Part shown: in pieces, positions 45,966-52,510 of the stretch
How the letters are laid out: each line of letters starts with the position of its first letter
Position numbering within the stretch: position 1 is the first letter of the stretch
Origin: an uncultured Mediterranea sp.
Lineage (GTDB): Bacteria; Bacteroidota; Bacteroidia; Bacteroidales; Bacteroidaceae
Direction of reading: 5' to 3'
Assembly (NCBI RefSeq): GCF_902493215.1
Contig: NZ_CABUOL010000015.1
Coordinates: 1 to 64,000 of the forward strand
Length of the DNA: 64,000 bases
The notes under the pieces: model-generated
The model's input: only the letters and a program-made list of their open reading frames with translations
What the model was told of the DNA's origin: nothing
Database searches by the model: none
Program-made: the position numbers and the translations under genes

Positions 45966-46601
45966 TTAAACCAGCTCCTCCAGACTTGCCATAATCAGCC
46001 GATGGGGATAGGCAGAGAGTTCTTCTGCCGTCGTAACGCCGTGGGTGACGCCGCCAAAGCCGACACCGGCCGCCTGAGCCGTCTCGGCATCGACCACACT
46101 GTCGCCCACGTAAAGCACCTCTTCCTTGCCGGCCTGCAGACGATTCAAGGCCATCAGTACACCCTCGGGCGAAGGCTTGGCCGTCTTTACATCCTCACCC
46201 CCTACAATGAGGTCGAACACATCGTCCAGCCCTCTGTCCACCAGCAACTCGCGGATGCGGTAACGGTATTTGGTCGAGATGATGCCCAGCCGCGCCCCAC
46301 CCGCCTTCAGACGGCGAAGCACCCCCTCTACTTCAGGGAAGAGCACCGTGTTGGCCGTCATGCAGGCATCAGCTTCCTTTACATACTGCCGCTTGAACTC
46401 GGCCAGACGGTCGGCATCGGTTACCCCCGTCATCAGGGCAAAGGACTCTTCCAGCGTCTTGCCGATGGTACGCTTGATGTCGTCGTCCGTGGGCGAAGTG
46501 TATCCGTGGCGGTCCAGCACGCAGCGATAGCACATGACAATCCCCCGCGAAGAATCGGCCAGGGTATAGTCGAAATCGAACAGATATACTTGATATTCCA
46601 T
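45966..46601 (-). CDS. HAD-family phosphatase (phosphoglycolate phosphatase-like)
   Basis: A 211 aa cytosolic hydrolase. The ATG at 46601 gives MEYQVYLFDFDYTLADSS, with the nucleophile Asp in DFDYTLAD; a longer frame upstream overlaps patB. The helical cap follows (GKTLEESFALMTG). Motif II lies in LGIISTKY, motif III Lys in GEDVKTAKPSPEG, and motif IV is YVGDSVVDAETA. The pattern fits Gph/PGP-type phosphatases; the substrate may be phosphoglycolate or another small phosphate. It follows patB by 17 nt and is probably cotranscribed. Confidence 0.88.
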   Translation of the reverse strand: MEYQVYLFDFDYTLADSSRGIVMCYRCVLDRHGYTSPTDDDIKRTIGKTLEESFALMTGVTDADRLAEFKRQYVKEADACMTANTVLFPEVEGVLRRLKAGGARLGIISTKYRYRIRELLVDRGLDDVFDLIVGGEDVKTAKPSPEGVLMALNRLQAGKEEVLYVGDSVVDAETAQAAGVGFGGVTHGVTTAEELSAYPHRLIMASLEELV

Positions 46602-46618
46602 ATTCCTTACTTGACAGG

Positions 46619-47797
46619 TTACTGCATGTTGACGGCCATCTCCAGTTGTTGCAGGGCCTTGCGGAGCTGCTCGCGCGGACAACCCACGTTGAGTCTCATG
46701 AAACCACGGCCCGGCTCACCGAACATGGTACCCGAGTTCAGTGCCAGACGGGCCTTGTCGGCAAACAGCCGTTCCAGTTCCTCCTGACTGAGTCCCAAGG
46801 CACGGCAGTCGAGGAATATGAGGTAGGATGCCTGCGGACGTATCATGCCGATGGAAGGAATGTGTTCCTTCAGATAGGCTTCGGTGAAGTCGATGTTGCC
46901 CTGAATGTAGGCCAGCATCTGCTCCAGCCACTCCTCTCCGTGCTCGAAGGCAGCCTTGCAGCCGATGTAGGCGAAGAGATGGCCCTCGCAGAACTCGCCT
47001 GCCTCCATAAATTCGTTGAAACGCGCACGCAGGCCGTCATCCGGGACAATGGCAAAGGAGCTCTGCACGCCGGGCATGTTGAATGTCTTGCTGGGTGCCA
47101 TGAAGGTGACACAATTGGAGGCAGCCGCTTCGCTCACCGAGGCAAAGGGATGATGCTTGTAGGACGGCAGGGTGAGGTCGGCATGGATTTCGTCGGAGAT
47201 GACCAGCGTACCGCTTTCCTTGCAGATGTCGGCTATCCGGCGAAGTTCGTCCACCGTCCACACACGTCCGCCAGGGTTGTGAGGATTGCAGAGGATGAGC
47301 GCACGGCAGCCCTGCACGTCGCAGCGCAGGCGGTCGAAGTCGATGTGGTAGTGCCCGTCGCGCAGGTCGAGCGGCGAACGCACCACTTCACGCTTCAGCC
47401 GTTCGGTAACGAGAAAGAAGGGATGGTAGACGGGCGTCATCACCAGCACCTTGTCGCCCGGCCGCGTAAAGCAGAGCAGAGCAAAGGCCTGTCCGCGCAC
47501 GATGCCCGGCACAAACGTCAGCCAGTCGGGCCGCACTGCCCACTGATGGCGCTTCTGCAACCAGCGGCAGATAGTGGTGTCCCAGCCCTCGCAGGCCGAT
47601 GTATAGCCCAGCACCTCGTGCTCCAGCCTGCGGCGCAGGGCATCCATCACAAAGGGGGGCGTACGGAAGTCCATGTCGGCCACCCACATGGCCGTCAGGT
47701 CGTTGTGCCCCCATACATTCTTCATGCCGTCCCACTTCACCGAATCGGTGCCGCGACGGTCAATCATTTCGTCGAAATTATAAATCTGTTGTTTCAT
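46619..47797 (-). CDS. patB: PatB/MalY-type aminotransferase (cystathionine beta-lyase)
   Basis: A 392 aa PLP enzyme of fold type I. Asn171 is in LILCNPHNPGGRVW, Asp202 in SDEIHADL, and the PLP Lys is 237 in APSKTFNMPG; the Arg for the carboxylate is in GFMRLNVGCPR. PatB/MalY proteins cleave cystathionine or cysteine beta-C-S bonds. The first codons are odd: a 31-bp piece covering codons 4-14 recurs at 49735-49765 with its own ATG, suggesting that an insertion supplied the present start (MKQQIYNFDE instead of MIYNFDE). The present promoter would also lie within the inserted DNA. Confidence 0.9.
   Translation of the reverse strand: MKQQIYNFDEMIDRRGTDSVKWDGMKNVWGHNDLTAMWVADMDFRTPPFVMDALRRRLEHEVLGYTSACEGWDTTICRWLQKRHQWAVRPDWLTFVPGIVRGQAFALLCFTRPGDKVLVMTPVYHPFFLVTERLKREVVRSPLDLRDGHYHIDFDRLRCDVQGCRALILCNPHNPGGRVWTVDELRRIADICKESGTLVISDEIHADLTLPSYKHHPFASVSEAAASNCVTFMAPSKTFNMPGVQSSFAIVPDDGLRARFNEFMEAGEFCEGHLFAYIGCKAAFEHGEEWLEQMLAYIQGNIDFTEAYLKEHIPSIGMIRPQASYLIFLDCRALGLSQEELERLFADKARLALNSGTMFGEPGRGFMRLNVGCPREQLRKALQQLEMAVNMQ
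47756..47786. repeat. 31-bp direct repeat, copy 1 (inside patB)
   Basis: Identical to 49735-49765 over 31 bp. This copy is within patB codons 4-14, starting at the last base of codon 4. Together the copies bracket 1,948 bp holding an AT-rich two-gene operon. Confidence 0.9.
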
Positions 47798-47846
47798 ATA
47801 AATGAATGTAATTGTATATTACGGAACCAAGAACGGTTAATTGTTA

Positions 47847-47854
47847 CAAATATA
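47847..47854 (-). promoter_or_regulatory. Probable patB promoter -7 box
   Basis: Minus-strand TATATTTG 49 nt upstream of patB, with TTTG 16 nt before it. It lies inside the inserted cassette. Confidence 0.55.
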
Positions 47855-47900
47855 CAGCATTCTTTGAAAACAAAGGGTATCCATCTAAACGCAAAAGTAC

Positions 47901-47908
47901 TATATTTG
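47901..47908 (+). promoter_or_regulatory. Probable cassette promoter -7 box
   Basis: TATATTTG 36 nt upstream of the ATG at 47945, divergent from the patB promoter. Confidence 0.55.
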
Positions 47909-47944
47909 TACAAACTTAATATACGTTCATTTAAACTAAAACTT

Positions 47945-48697
47945 ATGGAAAAGTTAGAAAACTTGCTCAATTTAACCGACAAAGACATCTGTCTGCAATC
48001 CATAGAACAAGAATTTTCATCAATCGCAAGAGAACTGATGGAACACTATTGCATACTGCAAAAAGGTATTTTTCTCCCCAACAGAGCAGCTTCACCAATA
48101 GATGTCGAATACAGATTTCTGGAAATAGAGTTTTACTATATCAACCCCAACCATCCAGATACTAAAGAAGATGGAAAAACACCCTTCCCATACCCCAGAA
48201 ACTGTGCAAAAGGAGGAGTTTATTTCTTACACTCCAGCGGTACAGATATCTGTTTCAAAGGGAAAGTGGGCAATACACTGGAAGAATGTACCGAAGGAGG
48301 AGGAGGAATCCTAATCCGAACCCTTCTAAGAACAGAAATTATTGATAAACAGAGGAGTGAAAGTAGTATCGTTACAGGACCATGGGATTGTACTGATGCT
48401 CTATTCAACTATACAGACCACAATTCCTTTCCGCAAATCGTACCGCTTCAGGAAGCACACGAAAATCTCAAACTTAGTTGGGCAAAACGGTGCAATGACC
48501 CAGGAGTATACAAAGAAAAAGGATATTGTGCTTATGATGCATTCTATCAAACAGGCAACCAATGGGGATATGCCAACACTTTCTTCAAACGCTACGATCC
48601 TCTATCAACAACAATAAAAGCCAACAATTATACATTCAAGCCCTGGAACAGACAAATCCCAACCAATACGAACCCTTCAGCCGAAAACAAAATATGA
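47945..48697 (+). CDS. Unknown protein, first gene of deiminase cassette
   Basis: A 250 aa protein without signal peptide; I do not assign a family. An N-terminal helical part (about 1-45) precedes a beta-rich core with DVEYRFLEIEFYY (53-65), YFLHSSGTDICF (93-104) and GGGGILIRTLLR (118-129). The pattern of a charged strand, an HSSGTD turn and a Gly-rich loop before ILIR is conserved-looking and suggests an enzyme or nucleic-acid-binding fold, loosely like alkyladenine DNA glycosylases. The last residues are Asn/Pro/Thr-rich. Its stop overlaps the deiminase start as ATGA, so the two products are probably made together. AT content is higher than flanking genes. Confidence 0.65.
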   Translation: MEKLENLLNLTDKDICLQSIEQEFSSIARELMEHYCILQKGIFLPNRAASPIDVEYRFLEIEFYYINPNHPDTKEDGKTPFPYPRNCAKGGVYFLHSSGTDICFKGKVGNTLEECTEGGGGILIRTLLRTEIIDKQRSESSIVTGPWDCTDALFNYTDHNSFPQIVPLQEAHENLKLSWAKRCNDPGVYKEKGYCAYDAFYQTGNQWGYANTFFKRYDPLSTTIKANNYTFKPWNRQIPTNTNPSAENKI

Positions 48698-49719
48698 TAA
48701 CAGAACAATATAAGGATACTGTATTCTTTTCAAACTTATTTGCCAGACATTATCCTCTAGAATACAAACAAATCAAACAAATTCTACAACAAAACCATGT
48801 TCGTTCAGGTCTGCTATACAATACCGCCGACTATTGGTGCAGAGATTACATGCCTGTCCAGCGATACTACAATGACTTTGTACAATTCAAATATTTTCCA
48901 GACTATCTGCAGGGAAAGGAGCCATACAGAACAGACTCTACACCTGTTATACAATCTCTAAAACTTAACTTCCATTACAACCAGTCTCCACTGAATATAG
49001 ACGGAGGAAATATCGTGTCATGCGAGCAGAAGCAACAAGAAACATCCCACGTTCCGAAGCTCAAAAGCGACATAATCATGACCGAAAAGATTTTCAAAGA
49101 GAACCCTAGCTTTACACGCCAACAGGTAATGGAGGAATTATGCAAGACATTTCCCGACGACGACATAATACTGATACCTTGGGATAAAGAAGACATCTGC
49201 GGACATACAGATGGAATAGTACACAACATCGGAGACGGGAAAATACTGGCAAACCTCAATCTGTATCCTCAAGCCATCGCCAAGGAGATGAGAAAAAGGT
49301 TTGAAGCGAGATTCGATGTCGTAGACTTGGAAATAAGCAAATATCATGAAAACAGCTGGGCGTACATCAACATGTTACAGACACGTGACATTATTATCGT
49401 ACCTGGTCTGGGACTGCCACAAGACAAAGAAGCTTTAGAACAAATCAGAAAACTCCATCCGTCATACGAAGACAGAATTTATCAAGTCAACATTGCAACT
49501 ATCATCAAAGAATGGGGAGGAGGTATAAATTGCATGACATGGACTGTCAGCAATGAAATGTCAAAGCTACATCACACAAATGAACTTGACAAAAGATTTA
49601 AAGTAATAGTCAATCATCCCAATATCCATGCACTGTCTTGGGAAGATATTTCATTTGCAGGCAACTATCAACCCACACTGCTACCTTATGAACTTGACAA
49701 ACTATATTTCGGCTTTTAA
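48694..49719 (+). CDS. Agmatine deiminase / PPAD-type guanidino-modifying enzyme
   Basis: A 341 aa protein of the agmatine deiminase/Porphyromonas-type peptidylarginine deiminase family. Landmarks are YWCRDYMPVQ (47-56), NIDGGNIV (101-108), EDICGHTDGIV (166-176, catalytic His/Asp) and EWGGGINCMTWTV (273-285, nucleophile Cys280). The last motif is one residue shorter than the usual GGGNxHCxT and has Asn before Cys. No signal peptide is present, so action is cytosolic; agmatine, free arginine or a protein target are all possible. The start overlaps the stop of the unknown gene by 4 bp. AT-rich, and bracketed by the 31-bp repeat. Confidence 0.82.
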   Translation: MITEQYKDTVFFSNLFARHYPLEYKQIKQILQQNHVRSGLLYNTADYWCRDYMPVQRYYNDFVQFKYFPDYLQGKEPYRTDSTPVIQSLKLNFHYNQSPLNIDGGNIVSCEQKQQETSHVPKLKSDIIMTEKIFKENPSFTRQQVMEELCKTFPDDDIILIPWDKEDICGHTDGIVHNIGDGKILANLNLYPQAIAKEMRKRFEARFDVVDLEISKYHENSWAYINMLQTRDIIIVPGLGLPQDKEALEQIRKLHPSYEDRIYQVNIATIIKEWGGGINCMTWTVSNEMSKLHHTNELDKRFKVIVNHPNIHALSWEDISFAGNYQPTLLPYELDKLYFGF

Positions 49720-49734
49720 ATCCGTTAAAACAAA

Positions 49735-49765
49735 ACGGTCAATCATTTCGTCGAAATTATAAATC
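49735..49765. repeat. 31-bp direct repeat, copy 2 (old patB start?)
   Basis: Identical to 47756-47786. On the minus strand the copy is preceded by AAAGGAAC and completes an ATG (49765-49767), so it reads M-I-Y-N-F-D-E-M-I-D-R, the same residues as patB codons 5-14. This looks like the original start region of patB, cut off from its gene. Confidence 0.85.
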
Positions 49766-49861
49766 ATGTTCCTTTTACTTTAGCCTCTTTCCCGTCGGGA
49801 AAGCCATATATTTTACACATCAGTTAACTACCTCATTACCAGCAAAAAGAGTTTCTACCCA

Positions 49862-49967
49862 TTTCACTCAGGCGAGGAAACACTTTCTCTCCTATAGAGA
49901 AAACATTTCTCCCATAGAGAGAAAGCCTTTCCCTTTTAAAGGGAAAAGTCTTCCCATCGGCAGGGAA
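49862..49967. repeat. 22-bp-period palindrome island B (TTTCTC/TTTCCC cores)
   Basis: Five near-palindromes are centred at 49871, 49893, 49915, 49937 and 49959, exactly 22 bp apart. Arms are TTTC..GGAAA, TTTCTC/GAGAAA twice, TTTCCC/GGGAAA and TTCCC/GGGAA, so both arms change together. A separate perfect dyad TTTCCCGTCGGGAAA is at 49788-49802, out of phase. The island ends about 40 bp before the CPBP gene stop, in a 288-bp gap without genes. Confidence 0.85.
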
Positions 49968-50007
49968 AAGGTGTGCCATACGGGAAAATCCGTCCTTTCC
50001 TCCGCTT

Positions 50008-50622
50008 TCAGATGGGAAACCATACGAACACCGCCACATCCCAAACGGCATGCGACACGATAATGGCCCCCAGTCGCCGGGGAAACAGACGGTACAGACC
50101 GCCCCACACCACGCCGGCCACGGCGGCAGCCATCACCAACATGAAGTTGCACGAAGCGGCATGTACCAGCGCATAGACTAACGTCGTGACCGCAAAGCCC
50201 GCATCGGGGCTCCAACGGTCGGAGAGGGTGCGCTGCACGTAGCCGCGCCAGAAGATTTCCTCCGCCGGGCCTATCAGCACCAGCATCAGCAGGGAGAGCA
50301 GCCAGAGCGATTCGCCCTCCTTCATGCCGTATATCAGGTCGACCTGCGGACGGGCGAAATCGAAAAGCCACGACGAGACCTTGTCGCCCGTCCAGAAGAT
50401 GCCCCACAAGGCGGCGGCAATGCCCACGCCTGCCAGCACCTCGCCCCAGCCGAAACGGACGGCATGCCACCAGCCGCGGTTGAAACAGGTGGAAAGGATG
50501 GAAAGCGTGAGGGCCGAAGCCGTCATCATCCACCAGAAGTTGACATACGGCGCCGTCAGGGGCGAGAACATCACCGCCCACAATACGGCGGCCAGCACGA
50601 CGGTAAAGACCAGTTTCTTCAT
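50008..50622 (-). CDS. CPBP-family intramembrane metalloprotease
   Basis: A 204 aa membrane protein with about six to seven hydrophobic segments. The CPBP/Abi signature is present: GPAEEIFWRGYVQ (Glu121, Glu122, Arg126) and ALVHAASCNF (His followed by Asn four later). The last motif is near VVSHAVWDVAV. The family includes Rce1-type prenyl-protein proteases and bacteriocin-immunity proteins; the bacterial role is usually unknown. Its start overlaps the menA-like gene stop by 4 bp, so they are coupled. Confidence 0.88.
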   Translation of the reverse strand: MKKLVFTVVLAAVLWAVMFSPLTAPYVNFWWMMTASALTLSILSTCFNRGWWHAVRFGWGEVLAGVGIAAALWGIFWTGDKVSSWLFDFARPQVDLIYGMKEGESLWLLSLLMLVLIGPAEEIFWRGYVQRTLSDRWSPDAGFAVTTLVYALVHAASCNFMLVMAAAVAGVVWGGLYRLFPRRLGAIIVSHAVWDVAVFVWFPI

Positions 50623-51515
50623 GACAACACGCGGGCTAATACGAACGACAACGTCAGAAGCAGGCTGAACAACAGCTGGAGCTTGGCCGTCAGCTCATCG
50701 AGGCGCGAGATGCCCTCCATGCCCCGCACGGAGTAGGAAGACATGAGCCGCACATTGCCCACGGCAGGTACCAGCGCCGGAAGCACCAGCAACGTCCACC
50801 AGGGGAAGATACCGGCGGCCGCACATCCCGCAATCCACACGAAGGGGAACAGCACTTCCACGTAGTAGACCGCCATGGAGGCTTGTGCCCCCACCGTCAT
50901 GGCCAGCGTGCGGATGTCGGCCCGCACGTCGGTTGTAATGTCGCGCGTGTTGTTGGCGTGCAGGATGGCTACGGTAATAAGTCCCACGGGGACACCTGCC
51001 CACATGGTCGTCCAGTCCATCACGCCCGTGGCCACATAGGCCGTGCCCAGCATGGGCAGCAGGGCATAGGCCACGAAGATGACCACGTCACCCAGCGCCC
51101 GGTACTTCAGCGCCGGATAGAGCAGCGTGCAGGCCGCTCCGCCTATACCTATATATAATAAAGGAAGCCCCGTCCGTACCAGCAGTCCGATGCCTGCCAC
51201 CAGCGCCACCACAAGCAGCGAGAGCGAAAGGCGGAAAATCTCCTGCGGACGGAAGAGGCCGCCCGTCAGCGTGCGCACGCCGTGGGTGTCTTCGCGGTCC
51301 ACACGGTGCTTGTAGTCGAAGTAGTCGCTCCACGTATTGCCTGCGGCATGAAACACGATGATGTTGAGCAGCGCCCACACACCGTTTGTCCAGTTCACGT
51401 CTTGCTGCATCCAGTACAGGAAGGCCAGCGTCACCGCCACGGGCATTGCCGAAGCGGGAAACGACCAGGGGCGCACGGCCACCAGCCAGTCTTTCAGGGA
51501 ATGTTTGTTCATCAT
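50619..51515 (-). CDS. menA: 1,4-dihydroxy-2-naphthoate polyprenyltransferase MenA-like
   Basis: A 298 aa UbiA-superfamily membrane enzyme that attaches the isoprenoid tail during menaquinone synthesis. First Asp-rich motif: NTWSDYFDYKHRVDRED (about 60-76), followed by THGVRTLTGGLF. Second: HANNTRDITTDVRADIRTLA (about 187-206). About eight hydrophobic helices are evident. MenA in Bacteroidales has this pattern; other UbiA substrates cannot be excluded. The start may be the first or second Met. A TACCTTTG box lies upstream. Confidence 0.88.
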   Translation of the reverse strand: MMNKHSLKDWLVAVRPWSFPASAMPVAVTLAFLYWMQQDVNWTNGVWALLNIIVFHAAGNTWSDYFDYKHRVDREDTHGVRTLTGGLFRPQEIFRLSLSLLVVALVAGIGLLVRTGLPLLYIGIGGAACTLLYPALKYRALGDVVIFVAYALLPMLGTAYVATGVMDWTTMWAGVPVGLITVAILHANNTRDITTDVRADIRTLAMTVGAQASMAVYYVEVLFPFVWIAGCAAAGIFPWWTLLVLPALVPAVGNVRLMSSYSVRGMEGISRLDELTAKLQLLFSLLLTLSFVLARVLS

Positions 51516-51546
51516 AAAAAAAGAATAGTTAATTGGTTAGGACGTG

Positions 51547-51554
51547 CAAAGGTA
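51547..51554 (-). promoter_or_regulatory. menA-CPBP promoter -7 box
   Basis: Minus-strand TACCTTTG 31 nt upstream of the first ATG. A plus-strand TATCTTTG at 51560-51567 is next to it, so promoters may overlap. Confidence 0.6.
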
Positions 51555-51620
51555 CGAAATATCTTTGCCATTTCCCGAAAAAGGGAAGAGAATGCGTTGG
51601 ATTATTCCACCTAAAATCTT

Positions 51621-51628
51621 TAATTTTG
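51621..51628 (+). promoter_or_regulatory. Promoter -7 box of the Cof-type HAD gene
   Basis: TAATTTTG 24 nt upstream of the ATG at 51653. Confidence 0.55.
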
Positions 51629-51652
51629 TACCCCGTATTAAGCAATGAGCCA

Positions 51653-52450
51653 ATGACCAAAGCACTGTTTTTCGACATCGACGGAACGCTCGTCAGCTTC
51701 CGTACCCACGAGATACCCGCCTCGGCCGTCGAGGCATTGTCGGCCGCCAAGGCCAAGGGGCACCGCATCTTCATTGCCACCGGCCGCCCGCGCGTCATCA
51801 TCAACAACCTGGGTCCCCTGCAGGAGCGGGGACTGATAGACGGTTACGTCACCATGAACGGTGCCTACTGCTTCGTGGGCGATGAGGTAATCTACAAGAG
51901 TGCCATCCCCACCGAAGACGTCCGTACGCTTACCGGCTACTGCGCCCAGCGGAGCATCCCCTGTATCGTGGTGGGCGAGCACACCATCTGCGTCTGCCAG
52001 CCCGACGAACGCGTGCAGCAGATCTTCCACGAACACCTGCGGGTCACTGCCCCCATCCCCGACACGCCCCTCCACGAGGCCATCGACGGCAAGGAAATTT
52101 TCCAGCTGACGCCCTTCCTCGACGAAGCGCAGGAGGCGGAAATTGCGCCTTCCCTCACCTGTTGCGAGATGGGACGCTGGCATCCGGCCTTCGTCGATGT
52201 CACCGCCCGCGGCAACACCAAGCAACGGGGCATCGACGAAATCATCAGCCACTTCGGCATCCGCCTCGAAGACACCATTGCCTTCGGCGACGGCGGCAAC
52301 GACATCCCCATGCTGCGCCACGCCGGCATCGGCATCGCCATGGGCAACGCCCGCGACGAAGTGAAGGCCGCCGCCCGCTACGTCACCGACACGGTGGACG
52401 AGGACGGAATTGCCAAAGGCATAATGAAGTTGTTAGCGGTTAGTGGTTAA
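51653..52450 (+). CDS. Cof-type HAD-IIB sugar/nucleotide phosphatase
   Basis: A 265 aa HAD phosphatase starting at ATG 51653 with MTKALFFDIDGTLVSF, which holds the nucleophile Asp and the general acid Asp. FIATGRP is motif II. The alpha/beta cap (about 85-190) is the type IIB kind. Motif III/IV is near TKQRGIDEI and FGDGGNDIPMLRHAG, and GNARDEVKAAARYVTD is typical of Cof. Substrate probably a sugar phosphate. Its last codons (LLAVSG and stop) lie inside the inverted repeat at 52428-52497, so the C-terminus may have been altered. Confidence 0.9.
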   Translation: MTKALFFDIDGTLVSFRTHEIPASAVEALSAAKAKGHRIFIATGRPRVIINNLGPLQERGLIDGYVTMNGAYCFVGDEVIYKSAIPTEDVRTLTGYCAQRSIPCIVVGEHTICVCQPDERVQQIFHEHLRVTAPIPDTPLHEAIDGKEIFQLTPFLDEAQEAEIAPSLTCCEMGRWHPAFVDVTARGNTKQRGIDEIISHFGIRLEDTIAFGDGGNDIPMLRHAGIGIAMGNARDEVKAAARYVTDTVDEDGIAKGIMKLLAVSG

Positions 52451-52497
52451 CGGTTAGTAACTAACCACTACATACTAACCACTAACCGCTAACAACT
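52428..52497. repeat. GGTTA-rich element with 22-bp inverted ends
   Basis: Arms 52428-52449 and 52476-52497 are perfectly complementary over 22 bp. Within them GGTTAGTAACTAACC forms a second small hairpin. ACTAACC units recur at 7- and 14-bp steps. It covers the last seven codons and stop of the HAD gene and ends 13 nt before the helicase start. Confidence 0.85.
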
Positions 52498-52510
52498 AAC
52501 CGCTGACAAC

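Noticed and set aside
45775..45969. A 64-codon plus-strand ORF in the gap before the HAD gene
   Set aside because: It crosses the HAD terminator, is Lys/Arg/Tyr-rich from AT-rich DNA and has no promoter or ribosome-binding site that I can support.
49862..49967. CRISPR array at the 22-bp-period islands
   Set aside because: Units are back-to-back near-palindromes of about 22 bp with no unique spacers of 30 bp or more, and no cas genes are in the window.
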